A DNA stretch of 28,626 bases from Woeseiaceae bacterium (GTDB lineage Bacteria > Pseudomonadota > Gammaproteobacteria > Steroidobacterales > Woeseiaceae), in contig JALHUQ010000353.1 in assembly GCA_022866645.1 (NCBI GenBank), positions 1 to 28,626 of the forward strand. The letters are read 5' to 3'. Both the position numbers and the translations under genes were made by a program. This document shows, piece by piece, positions 16,786-24,746 of this stretch (position 1 is the first letter of the stretch; each line of letters begins with the position of its first letter). The notes beneath the pieces are model-generated. The model made no database searches. It saw nothing but the letters and a program-made list of their open reading frames with translations, and had not been told where the DNA came from.

Positions 16786-17277
16786 TCATGCCCCGGATCG
16801 TGTCCGGTAGCGCAGCCCAGAAAGGAATATCATCACGACCGGCCACAATAGCGTGCCCGATATGACGGGCCCCCAGTACGTGACCGCTGGTGCGTTGATT
16901 CCAGCAACGCCATTTATCCAGAACAACAAAAACTGGTAAGTGGCCAGTATCGGGAACACGGATGCTGTCAACTGAGGCAACGGGAACACCCGCATCAGCA
17001 GGTGGATCCGGACAGTAACAAACGCAACGCAACACAGCGCCAGCGCATGCTGGCCAAGTAAGGTGCCTTGCGAAACGTCGAGCACAATCCCGACGATCCA
17101 CGCACTGCCAACACTCCACGTTCGTGGCAATTGCATCGTCCAAAAAATAACCAACAGTGCGAGCCAGTCGGGACGGAAGGGTTCAATCGTCTGTGGCAAA
17201 GGCATGATCGTCAGCATCAGCCCGAAGACAAACGACATGATGACGGGTAAACGACGTGATGCGCGATCTCTATTCAT
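16786..17277 (-). CDS. mreD: rod shape-determining protein MreD
   Basis: Integral inner-membrane elongasome protein. The 163 residues contain about five hydrophobic segments, beginning near 11-27 (VIMSFVFGLMLTIMPLP), with the short PFRPDWLALLVIFW and DVSQGTLLGQHAL motifs characteristic of MreD. Its ATG lies eight bases inside the end of mreC. An overlapping reading frame at 16781-17143 is a shadow in another frame and has no membrane pattern. Confidence 0.93.
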   Translation of the reverse strand: MNRDRASRRLPVIMSFVFGLMLTIMPLPQTIEPFRPDWLALLVIFWTMQLPRTWSVGSAWIVGIVLDVSQGTLLGQHALALCCVAFVTVRIHLLMRVFPLPQLTASVFPILATYQFLLFWINGVAGINAPAVTYWGPVISGTLLWPVVMIFLSGLRYRTRSGA

Positions 17278-18139
17278 CGACAGTGGCCCCCGAATCAGAC
17301 TCGCTGGCGGAGAAGATCAGCATTACTTCGCGAACCTGGCCCAGCGACGCGGCCGGGGTCGCGGTGACTTCCGCGTACGGTTCATGGGGAAGGCGCGTTA
17401 CGGTTTCGACAATCGCGACCGGATAGCCAGCCGGAAATGTGCCGCCGAGGCCGGAGGTGACCAGCAAGTCACCGACACGAATATCGGCGTTGTTGACGAC
17501 GAACGGTAATTGGAGTTGGTCGATCCTGCCAGTGCCGACGACAATCGTGCGCAGGCCATTTCGATTCACCTCTACTGGCAGCGCATGATCGGTGTCACTG
17601 ATCAACATGGCTTGCGACGTCATGAGACCGGCTTCGATAACCTGGCCGACAACTCCGTCGGCGTCTATGAGCGCCTGACCATCGAACACGCCGTCCTGCG
17701 TACCAACATCGATGACCAGAGAGTGGCTGTATGGGTTGGCGTCAACGGACATGATTTCGGCAACCCGCGCTCTGTCACGAACCTGCGCACGAGCATCGAG
17801 CAACTCGCGCAATCGTGCGTTCTCAGCCTCGAGAGCATTGAGTTTTTGAAGTCTTGCGCTGGTGACCAGGCGCTCAGCGTTGAGACGACCCAGCTCCTGT
17901 TCGAGATCGCTTCGCGACGTGGTTGAATCACCCAGCCAACGCCAAAATCGTACTGGCGCATCAACAACGACCCGCAGTGGATAAACCGCAGCACCAATAC
18001 CTTTACGAACTGTATCGAGGTGATTGTCGCGGTTATCAAAATACATCAGCAGGATGCTGATGAAAATCAGGCCAAGGACTCGAAGACCCAGCGCCGGAAT
18101 GCGGCCTGGGGTATTGCTGTTATCGCGGGATGCGACCAT
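17270..18139 (-). CDS. mreC: rod shape-determining protein MreC
   Basis: Bitopic inner-membrane protein that activates PBP2-RodA from the periplasmic side. A single membrane helix lies near 18-35, followed by a coiled coil of heptad-like Leu/Ala residues about 75-115, then the paired beta-barrel domain (about 120-275) with VGQVIEAG and the GLGGTFPAGYPVA block. Length is 289 aa. It starts 24 bases from the mreB stop and overlaps mreD, keeping the mreBCD order. Confidence 0.95.
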   Translation of the reverse strand: MVASRDNSNTPGRIPALGLRVLGLIFISILLMYFDNRDNHLDTVRKGIGAAVYPLRVVVDAPVRFWRWLGDSTTSRSDLEQELGRLNAERLVTSARLQKLNALEAENARLRELLDARAQVRDRARVAEIMSVDANPYSHSLVIDVGTQDGVFDGQALIDADGVVGQVIEAGLMTSQAMLISDTDHALPVEVNRNGLRTIVVGTGRIDQLQLPFVVNNADIRVGDLLVTSGLGGTFPAGYPVAIVETVTRLPHEPYAEVTATPAASLGQVREVMLIFSASESDSGATVDE

Positions 18140-18163
18140 TGATGGGTGTCAGATCTGTCGCCA

Positions 18164-19210
18164 TTATTCCAAGCCGAATACCGTGGGGCCGTGTTCGTCG
18201 ATGAGTTCGATTACTCGACCTCCACCGCGGGCGACGCAAGTCAGCGGATCGTCGGCGATAACCACTGGCAGTCCGGTTTCTTCCATCAGTAATTTGTCGA
18301 TGTCGCGCAGCAATGCGCCACCACCGGTCAGAACAATACCGCGCTCCGCAACATCAGAGCCTAGTTCCGGCGGCGTTTGTTCCAGCGCTTCTTTGACGGC
18401 GCCAACGATGCCCTGCAATGGCTCTTGCAGCGCCTCCAGAATCTCGTTGCTGTTCAGCGTAAAGCTGCGCGGTACGCCTTCGGAAAGATTGCGTCCTTTA
18501 ACCGATATCTCGAGGACTTCCTGACCCGGAAAAGCCGAGCCAATTTCATGCTTAATGCGTTCGGCCGTTGCCTCGCCAATCAGGATGCCGTAGTTGCGGC
18601 GCACGTAGCTAGTGATAGCTTCGTCGAAACGGTCACCGCCGATGCGTACGGACGCAGCGTAGACGATACCGTTCAGTGAGATGACAGCGACCTCTGAAGT
18701 ACCGCCGCCAATATCGAGCACCATGGAACCGCGCGCTTCGTGTACTGGCATGCCTGCACCGATTGCAGCGGCCATCGGCTCGTCAATAAGGTAAACCTTG
18801 CGTGCGCCAGCGCCTTCGGCGGACTCACGGATTGCACGCCGTTCCACCTGTGTCGATCCGTACGGCACACAGATCAACACGCGCGGGCTCGGCCGGAAAT
18901 AGCGAGACTGGTGCGCCTTCCGGATAAAGTGCTGCAACATCTTCTCGGTGACCGTGAAATCGGCGATGACACCGTCTTTCAGAGGTCGAATCGCGGTGAT
19001 ATTGCCCGGTGTGCGACCCAGCATGTTCTTGGCCTCAGTTCCGACAGCCTCAACAGTACGGCCACCACCCCGGCCAGAATCTTCCCGAATCGCCACGACG
19101 GACGGCTCGTTGAGCACGATGCCATGTCCCCGCGAGTAAATTAGGGTGTTAGCCGTGCCAAGATCTATTGAAAGGTCATTGGAGAAATAACCCAAGATAT
19201 TTTTGAACAT
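18164..19210 (-). CDS. mreB: rod shape-determining actin homologue MreB
   Basis: Membrane-bound actin-like filament protein that orients elongation machinery. The start at 19210 gives MFKNILGYFSNDLSIDLGTANT, the standard MreB N-terminus; the frame extends upstream to 19267, but those extra codons are not family-like. Nucleotide-binding motifs are DLGTANT (16-22), DIGGGTSE (166-173) and LTGGGALL (294-301). The 348 aa length is normal. A glycine-rich GRGGGRT replaces the usual loop near 46-52, a harmless-looking deviation. First gene of the ten-gene cell-shape cluster and divergent from gatC. Confidence 0.97.
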   Translation of the reverse strand: MFKNILGYFSNDLSIDLGTANTLIYSRGHGIVLNEPSVVAIREDSGRGGGRTVEAVGTEAKNMLGRTPGNITAIRPLKDGVIADFTVTEKMLQHFIRKAHQSRYFRPSPRVLICVPYGSTQVERRAIRESAEGAGARKVYLIDEPMAAAIGAGMPVHEARGSMVLDIGGGTSEVAVISLNGIVYAASVRIGGDRFDEAITSYVRRNYGILIGEATAERIKHEIGSAFPGQEVLEISVKGRNLSEGVPRSFTLNSNEILEALQEPLQGIVGAVKEALEQTPPELGSDVAERGIVLTGGGALLRDIDKLLMEETGLPVVIADDPLTCVARGGGRVIELIDEHGPTVFGLE

Positions 19211-19260
19211 GTCGGGGCGGGGTCTCGAATCAGGATTAACGGCGTAATCTAACAATGCCC

Positions 19261-19289
19261 ACGACATTCCACAAGGCGGCGTGTATTAT
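19261..19289 (+). promoter_or_regulatory. candidate promoter for gatCAB
   Basis: ACGACA (19261-19266) and TATTAT (19284-19289) are separated by 17 bases, matching a sigma-70 promoter at four of six and five of six positions. Transcription would begin near 19296, leaving a leader of about 75 bases to the gatC GTG. Confidence 0.4.
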
Positions 19290-19299
19290 TGCGTCCCCG

Positions 19300-19328
19300 C
19301 GAATACTGAGGCGTGTTAGCGTCGTCAA
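19300..19328 (-). promoter_or_regulatory. weak candidate promoter for mreB cluster
   Basis: On the minus strand TTGACG (19328-19323) is followed after 17 bases by TATTCG (19305-19300). The -35 is close to consensus but the -10 matches only the first three bases. It would give a leader of roughly 80-90 bases before the mreB ATG. Confidence 0.28.
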
Positions 19329-19369
19329 CGCGGCTCGTCTTACAACCACAAAAACCCCGGAATTATCTA

Positions 19370-19657
19370 GTGTCCCTCGACAAAGTTAAGCTGCAACACA
19401 TTGCGATGCTGGCGAGGCTGAAACTCACCGATGAGGAGTATGCCGAGAGCGTCGAAAAGCTGTCGAAGATCGTCGATTTCGTCGATCAGCTGTCGCAGGC
19501 CGATACGACGGGCGTCACTCCCATGGCCCACCCACTGGATGCAGTCCAGAGACTGCGACCCGATGTGGTTACCGAGGTTGATGATCGAGACCGCTATCAG
19601 GAAAATGCAGCAGCCGTATCGGCCGGGCTATATCTGGTCCCGAAAGTACTCGAATAA
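19370..19657 (+). CDS. gatC: aspartyl/glutamyl-tRNA amidotransferase subunit C
   Basis: Small stabilising subunit of GatCAB, which amidates Glu-tRNA(Gln) or Asp-tRNA(Asn). The GTG at 19370 gives MSLDKVKLQHIAMLARLKLTDEE, the normal GatC start; the frame runs back to another GTG at 19313, but that extension has no family resemblance. The C-terminal block with PMAHPLDAVQRLRPDVV is the conserved GatA-wrapping segment. At 95 aa it is full length. Its stop overlaps the gatA ATG (TAATG). Confidence 0.94.
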   Translation: MSLDKVKLQHIAMLARLKLTDEEYAESVEKLSKIVDFVDQLSQADTTGVTPMAHPLDAVQRLRPDVVTEVDDRDRYQENAAAVSAGLYLVPKVLE

Positions 19658-21117
19658 TGGAGATGCATGCGCAGACATTGACTGAGCTGGCGGCCGGTCT
19701 CGAGAAAGGTGATTTCACGTCGCTTGAGCTGACGCAGGCATTACTGGATCGTATCGCCGCGCACAATGACAAGCTCAATGCGTTCATTACCGTGACCGCG
19801 GATGAGGCGCTGGCGGCGGCAACCCGCGCCGATACGGCGCGCAGTAAGGGTGGTGGCGGTGTTTTGAACGGCCTGCCCATTATCCACAAAGACATTTTCT
19901 GCACTCGCGGTATCAAAACGACCTGCGGCTCAAAAATGCTCGACAATTTCATTTCGCCGTATGACGCGACGGTTGTCGAAAGGCTGGCCGACGCAGGCGC
20001 GGTTGTGCTGGGCAAGGCCAACATGGATGAGTTCGCCATGGGCTCGTCCAATGAGACCAGCTATTTTGGGCCAGTCAGAAACCCCTGGAATCTCGAATGC
20101 TCGCCGGGTGGCTCGTCGGGCGGCTCGTCCGCTTCAGTCGCAGCGCGCTTTGCGCCAGCAGCGACGGGCACGGACACCGGCGGCTCGATACGCCAGCCGG
20201 CGGCTTTGACGGGGACGGTTGGCATCAAACCAACCTACGGTCGTGTCTCGCGATACGGCATGATCGCGTTCGCATCGAGCCTCGATCAGGCGGGCGTGAT
20301 CACGCGCTCATCCGAAGACGCTGCGCGCCTGTTAGGCGTCATGGCCGGTTTCGACGAACGCGACTCGACGTCTATCGACCAGCCGGTTCCGGATTACCTC
20401 GCCGGCATTGCTCATTCGATCAAGGGTTTGCGGGTTGGTATTGTGCGTGAGCATTTCGATGCCGGTCTCGAAGAAGAGACGGGCAAGAAAGTGAAAGAAG
20501 CAATCGCCGTCCTCAAGGCGCTGGGCGCGACAACGGTTGAGGTCAGCCTGCCCAATCTGAATCTGTCGGTACCCACGTACTACGTCGTTGCGCCGGCTGA
20601 GTGTTCCTCAAATCTGTCACGCTTTGACGGAGTTCGATTTGGTTACCGGGCCGAAAATGCCGAGGACTTGCTGGATCTGTATTGCCGCAGTCGTGGCGAA
20701 GGCTTTGGCGATGAGGTCAAGCGCCGCATCATGACCGGCACCTATGTGTTGTCGGCTGGCTATTACGACGCCTATTACCTCAAGGCGCAGCGGGTGCGGA
20801 AGTTGATCGCGGATGACTTCAGGAAAGCGTTTGCGGAGGTTGATGTCATCGCAGGTCCGACCGCTCCGTCGCCCGCGTTCAAACTCGGCGACAAGGTCGA
20901 CGACCCGATTCAGATGTATTTGAACGACATTTATACCATCGGTGCGAATCTCGCCGGATTGCCTGCCATGTCGGTGCCTTGCGGATTCGTTGACAAGTTG
21001 CCGGTTGGCCTGCATCTCGTTGGTGCACATTTCGACGAAGAGACGCTGTTGCGATGTGCCCATCAGTATCAGCAGGAGACTGACTGGCATACGGCGTGTC
21101 CGGAGGCGTTTAAATGA
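19657..21117 (+). CDS. gatA: aspartyl/glutamyl-tRNA amidotransferase subunit A
   Basis: Glutaminase subunit that releases ammonia for tRNA transamidation. It is an amidase-signature enzyme. By alignment to known GatA, the Ser-cisSer-Lys triad is K78 (IIHKDIFC), S153 (PGGSSGG) and S177 (DTGGSIRQPA). Length is 486 aa. An ATG at 19663 is an equally possible start two codons later. Its TGA overlaps the gatB ATG by four bases (ATGA). Presence of gatCAB suggests that the organism lacks GlnRS, AsnRS or both, which the window cannot show. Confidence 0.97.
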   Translation: MEMHAQTLTELAAGLEKGDFTSLELTQALLDRIAAHNDKLNAFITVTADEALAAATRADTARSKGGGGVLNGLPIIHKDIFCTRGIKTTCGSKMLDNFISPYDATVVERLADAGAVVLGKANMDEFAMGSSNETSYFGPVRNPWNLECSPGGSSGGSSASVAARFAPAATGTDTGGSIRQPAALTGTVGIKPTYGRVSRYGMIAFASSLDQAGVITRSSEDAARLLGVMAGFDERDSTSIDQPVPDYLAGIAHSIKGLRVGIVREHFDAGLEEETGKKVKEAIAVLKALGATTVEVSLPNLNLSVPTYYVVAPAECSSNLSRFDGVRFGYRAENAEDLLDLYCRSRGEGFGDEVKRRIMTGTYVLSAGYYDAYYLKAQRVRKLIADDFRKAFAEVDVIAGPTAPSPAFKLGDKVDDPIQMYLNDIYTIGANLAGLPAMSVPCGFVDKLPVGLHLVGAHFDEETLLRCAHQYQQETDWHTACPEAFK

Positions 21118-22559
21118 GTGTCGCCGGGTGGGAGGTTGTCATCGGTCTTGAGATACACACTCAACTGGCGACAAAAAGCAAGATTTTCTCAGGTTCATCA
21201 ACAGCTTATGGATCTGAGCCCAATACGCAGGCGAACCTCGTGGACCTCGGCTATCCCGGTGTTTTGCCGGTGTTGAACAAAGAAGTCGTCCGCATGGCGA
21301 CGATGTTCGCTTTGGCGGTCAATGCGACGGTGGCGCGCCGTTCGGTGTTCGCGCGCAAGAATTACTTCTACCCGGATTTGCCGAAGGGTTACCAGATCAG
21401 TCAGCTGGAGCTGCCGATAGTCGAGCACGGTGAAATGTTTATCACCGATGCCGATGGCAATGAAAAACGCATCGGTATCACGCGTGCGCACCTTGAGGAA
21501 GACGCCGGTAAGTCGATTCATGAGGGACTGGCCGAATTCTCGGGCATCGATCTGAATCGTGCCGGTACGCCGCTGCTTGAAATCGTCTCGGAACCGGATC
21601 TTCGATCGGCAAAAGAAGCCGTCGCGTACATGAAGAAGATTCACACCCTGGTGCGTTACCTCGGAATATCCGATGGCAACATGCAGGAGGGTTCATTTCG
21701 CTGCGATGCCAATGTGTCGGTCAGGCCGATCGGCCAGGAAAAACTCGGTACACGCGCTGAGCTCAAGAATCTGAATTCGTTTCGTTTCATCGAGAAGGCT
21801 ATCAACCTTGAGGTTGAGCGGCAGATCGAATTGATCGAGGACGGCGGCCAGGTAGTACAGGAAACGCGTCTTTACGATTCGGACAAAGACGAAACTCGCT
21901 CGATGCGCTCAAAGGAAGAAGCGAACGACTACCGCTACTTTCCGGACCCGGACTTGTTGCCTATCGAGATCAGTGACGAGTTCATCGAGGCGGTACGCAA
22001 GACGATGCCCGAGTTGCCGGCTGCGAAGCAGACGAGATTTGTTGATGAGTACGGTCTGAAAGTCGACGACGCCGGCATTCTTACATCCAGTCGACCTTTG
22101 GCGGATTATTTTGAGTTAGTCGCCGCCGCATCGGACTCGACCGCACAGCTTGCCGCGAACTGGGTGATCGGTGATCTCGCCGGGGCCCTGAATCGTGACG
22201 GTCTGGATATCGGGGACAGCAAGATATCGGCGGCCGAGCTCGCCGGCCTTGTGAATCGTATTCACGACAACACCATCTCCGGAAAAATTGCGAAGCAGGT
22301 CTTCGAGGCGATGTGGGACGGTCAGGGATCGGCCGCCGAGATCATCGAGGCGAAAGGCCTGACCCAGATCACTGACAATTCAGCGCTTGAGTTCGTGGTG
22401 GACAAAGTGATCGCAGAAAATCCTGGCCAGGTCGCCGAGTACCGCGCCGGCAAAGACAAGTTGATCGGATTCTTTGTCGGCAAGGTGATGCAGGAAACCA
22501 AAGGCCAGGCCAACCCCGGGCAGGTCAATCAGATACTGATCGACAAGCTCAAGGCGTAG
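21114..22559 (+). CDS. gatB: aspartyl/glutamyl-tRNA amidotransferase subunit B
   Basis: Catalytic subunit that phosphorylates misacylated tRNA and accepts ammonia channelled from GatA. VIGLEIHTQL (8-17), YFYPDLPKGYQISQ, and EDAGKSIHEG are GatB signatures, and the C-terminal YqeY-like tail (about 330-481) ends in KGQANPGQVNQILIDKLKA. Length is 481 aa. A GGAGG Shine-Dalgarno at 21102-21106 lies seven bases before the ATG, inside the end of gatA. Confidence 0.97.
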   Translation: MSVAGWEVVIGLEIHTQLATKSKIFSGSSTAYGSEPNTQANLVDLGYPGVLPVLNKEVVRMATMFALAVNATVARRSVFARKNYFYPDLPKGYQISQLELPIVEHGEMFITDADGNEKRIGITRAHLEEDAGKSIHEGLAEFSGIDLNRAGTPLLEIVSEPDLRSAKEAVAYMKKIHTLVRYLGISDGNMQEGSFRCDANVSVRPIGQEKLGTRAELKNLNSFRFIEKAINLEVERQIELIEDGGQVVQETRLYDSDKDETRSMRSKEEANDYRYFPDPDLLPIEISDEFIEAVRKTMPELPAAKQTRFVDEYGLKVDDAGILTSSRPLADYFELVAAASDSTAQLAANWVIGDLAGALNRDGLDIGDSKISAAELAGLVNRIHDNTISGKIAKQVFEAMWDGQGSAAEIIEAKGLTQITDNSALEFVVDKVIAENPGQVAEYRAGKDKLIGFFVGKVMQETKGQANPGQVNQILIDKLKA

Positions 22560-22562
22560 GCT

Positions 22563-23423
22563 GTGTCGGCCGACAGCGTCATCCCGTTCGCGTTTGAGTC
22601 GTTGCCTGTGCGCGGCGCGCTGATTCATCTTTCTCGCTCCTGGCAGCGTATGCAGCGTGATCACGACTACGATCCGTTGATCCTCGAAACCCTCGGCCAC
22701 GCGGCAGCCGCGACCGGGCTGATCGCCCAAAGCCTGAAGTTCGACGGCGCCATCACCCTGCAAATTCAAGCTAGTCGCGTTTTGAAAGTGTTGGTCATGC
22801 AGTGCACGAGCGAGCTCGATATTCGCGGCATGGCCGCGACGCAAGAGGGTGTTGGCGCTACGAGTTTTGCCGAATTAACGCACGACGCTCGCTGCGCGAT
22901 CACCGTCGATAATGGCGATCGTCCCTATCAGGGCATCGTCGCGATAGATGGTGAGTCGTTGTCTGCGAGTTTGAAACACTACTTCGATCATTCAGTGCAG
23001 GTCCCGAGTCTGGTTGCCCTGGTCGCAAACGAACACCTTGCGGGCGGTATTCTGCTGCAACAAATGCCCGGAATGGCCATCGCCAAAGACGACTGGACGC
23101 GATTGAACTTTCTACTCGAAACGCTGCGGACAGCCGATTTTGACGATGATGCGGGGCTTGCCCTGATCGGCAAGCTGTTCGCCGAAGATGATGTACGGGT
23201 CCAGCCACCCCGAAACGTGGAATTCAACTGCCGGTGCTCGGATCAGAAAGTCGAGGATGTGCTGAAGATGCTTGGCGAGGACGAAACCAAAGCAGCACTG
23301 GAGGAGCAGGGCACTATCGAGGTCGTCTGCGAGTTCTGCGGCGAGAAACGGTCGTTTGATTCGGTGGATGTCAGTCGCGTATTCGCGGAGAACGTGGTTG
23401 GTGGTCCTGAGTCTGTTCAGTGA
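22563..23423 (+). CDS. hslO: redox-regulated chaperone Hsp33
   Basis: Cytosolic holdase activated by oxidation. The zinc-binding redox switch is intact: C223-R-C225 and C256-EF-C259, separated by the linker helix. The N-terminal core includes a QRDHDYDPLILETLGHAAAA-type helix region (31-50). Length is 286 aa. It starts with GTG three bases after the gatB stop, so it probably shares the gatCAB transcript, an arrangement I cannot call common. Alternative calls are unlikely given the CxC/CxxC pair. Confidence 0.95.
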   Translation: MSADSVIPFAFESLPVRGALIHLSRSWQRMQRDHDYDPLILETLGHAAAATGLIAQSLKFDGAITLQIQASRVLKVLVMQCTSELDIRGMAATQEGVGATSFAELTHDARCAITVDNGDRPYQGIVAIDGESLSASLKHYFDHSVQVPSLVALVANEHLAGGILLQQMPGMAIAKDDWTRLNFLLETLRTADFDDDAGLALIGKLFAEDDVRVQPPRNVEFNCRCSDQKVEDVLKMLGEDETKAALEEQGTIEVVCEFCGEKRSFDSVDVSRVFAENVVGGPESVQ

Positions 23424-23431
23424 CCTTAACT

Positions 23432-23445
23432 CCGCCAACGGGCGG
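23432..23445 (+). terminator. hairpin after hslO
   Basis: CCGCC and GGCGG pair around AACG eight bases after the hslO stop. The following bases are A-rich rather than T-rich, so termination is uncertain. Confidence 0.3.
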
Positions 23446-23508
23446 CTCTCAACAATAAAGTTTCGAATCGGCCAGAAGTGGCCGTTGGCTAATGCCTTGC
23501 AGCAGCTT

Positions 23509-23521
23509 GTTGGGCGGCACG
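23509..23521. repeat. left arm of 13-bp inverted repeat flanking DUF4239 gene
   Basis: GTTGGGCGGCACG here is the exact reverse complement of 24411-24423. The GTTGGGC part fits the integron core-site consensus GTTRRRY. It ends five bases before the stop codon of the DUF4239 gene. Confidence 0.5.
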
Positions 23522-23525
23522 CCAG

Positions 23526-24332
23526 CTACTTAGCTGGATTCGCTGGCGGAAGTGCTCCGACCTGTGCCTGCAGGTCGATGAGCGGCTGCTGGTTCACCTT
23601 GAGTAATCCGTCGCGCGGTCGATCGAGATCGACCACGAGGGTGATAACCGCACCAAGGAGGGCGATCAGCACGATGGCAGTGAGGGGGCTGCGTCGCTGG
23701 GTCAAGCCCGCGGTGTAGCCCACCATCGCCAGCGTCAGCATCGAGCCGGAGAAGAGGAGGAGGAGGATCGTCTCGGGTACGCGTGCGTAGATGCCTGCCG
23801 TTACCCGCGTCTCGTTTAGGTCGATCGTCTCGTTCAGGGAGTCAATGAACAGGGCCAGGACGTCCGATTCCGGTGTGGCGCGGGCCAATTCCTCGGCGAT
23901 GGACCAGAGCTTCCCCTGCAGATCGGCCGATCGAGCCAGTCTTACTCGGACGTCTGTCAGATCGTTGTTCACGATGCGCAGGGGAACGTACTCGCGGAGC
24001 AGAGCCCGGATCTCGCTCGAGGCCGGCTCTGGCAGGTAGCCCGCCCTGAGGTAAGTGGTGCCTATGGAATTCGCCTCGGCCAGCACGAGCCCGCGGCGCG
24101 TGTCGAAGCGATCGGATGCCATCCCCATCGCGATCGCGAGCAGGAAGGCCATGAGGGCCAGGAGCGAGCCCACGATCATGCCCGTGGGGCCCTGCTTCTC
24201 GTCTTGCGTGCGCTCCTGCCACCAATACCCGTGGCGGTAACCAAGCTCGGTAACGATCAACGCGAAGATGGCGAACGCTACGAAGACGCCACCGATCGGC
24301 AGTGAATCAAGTAACTGCTGGAAACTCATCAT
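23526..24332 (-). CDS. DUF4239 (bestrophin-like) membrane protein
   Basis: Predicted inner-membrane protein of 268 aa. Four hydrophobic segments are visible near 13-31, 50-72, 186-206 and 216-233, with a soluble region between the second and third. FDTRRGLVLAEANSIGTTYLRAGYLP (about 76-101) is typical of the DUF4239 group, distantly likened to bestrophin anion channels. No function is proven. The two ATG codons in a row (24332, 24329) sit directly behind a GAGGG, so the second or a later start may be used. Third codon positions are almost all G or C, with CTC leucines in runs, unlike the neighbours. It converges on hslO and is flanked by an inverted repeat, hinting at acquisition. Confidence 0.75.
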   Translation of the reverse strand: MMSFQQLLDSLPIGGVFVAFAIFALIVTELGYRHGYWWQERTQDEKQGPTGMIVGSLLALMAFLLAIAMGMASDRFDTRRGLVLAEANSIGTTYLRAGYLPEPASSEIRALLREYVPLRIVNNDLTDVRVRLARSADLQGKLWSIAEELARATPESDVLALFIDSLNETIDLNETRVTAGIYARVPETILLLLFSGSMLTLAMVGYTAGLTQRRSPLTAIVLIALLGAVITLVVDLDRPRDGLLKVNQQPLIDLQAQVGALPPANPAK

Positions 24333-24410
24333 CCCTCACGCTTTGGCAGTGGCCAGGTTCGCGAGATGGCGCGAGTAGCCGTTGTATCGGGCATCGAATG
24401 GTCCTTGTGT

Positions 24411-24423
24411 CGTGCCGCCCAAC
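24411..24423. repeat. right arm of 13-bp inverted repeat flanking DUF4239 gene
   Basis: CGTGCCGCCCAAC, exact reverse complement of 23509-23521. GCCCAAC (24417-24423) fits the integron core-site consensus RYYYAAC. It lies 79 bases upstream of the DUF4239 start. Confidence 0.5.
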
Positions 24424-24633
24424 GCTTTATTGAACGCTCGAAAAGGGGTGTTGGCAAGGTGCTGGTCATGGCAAGCCTCTTACTTTCTTACCTGACTGCG
24501 CTCGACCATATGAATATCATGATTGAGGCGCGATTGCGATAAGGGAACGCTGGACTTTGACCTGCCGGCCGGGTCTCGGGTCGCGCTCGTCGAACTACCG
24601 GAATGAGTCACTAGCAACCGCTCGATTTACTGG

Positions 24634-24657
24634 CACTCGACGGGCAGCTTTCGGCCG
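24634..24657 (-). repeat. dispersed intergenic motif, copy 3
   Basis: Read on the minus strand this matches 106-129 on the plus strand at 19 of 24 positions, sharing GGCCGAAAGC and GTCGAG. A shorter relative lies near 23469-23485. All copies are in non-coding DNA. Confidence 0.45.
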
Positions 24658-24746
24658 ATCGCAGTCATTCGTGCCCTCGAAATCAGGTACGTTTGTATTC
24701 AAATGAGCTGCGCTGAATGGGTGAAAGTCCGGTGTCCGGCCGGGAG

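Larger units (their letters stand above)
24333..24746. other. 414-base non-coding stretch
   Basis: No supportable gene is present; open frames here are short and unlike proteins. It contains the right arm of the inverted repeat (24411-24423), a GC palindrome CCGGCCGG inside GACC...GGTC pairing near 24559-24575, and a minus-strand copy of the dispersed GGCCGAAAGC motif (24634-24657). Near 24729-24740, CCGG-TGT-CCGG forms a small hairpin followed on the minus strand by ACTTTC, which could weakly terminate the ATP-grasp transcript. Confidence 0.5.

Noticed and set aside
16781..17143. Minus-strand open frame overlapping mreD in another frame
   Set aside because: mreD in the correct frame has the membrane pattern, length and overlap with mreC; this alternative has no hydrophobic segments.
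24715..24745. GGGTGAAAGTCC followed by a GC hairpin, recalling group II intron domain I or a riboswitch piece
   Set aside because: Only one short phrase matches; there is no domain V, no intron-encoded protein and no surrounding fold that fits.
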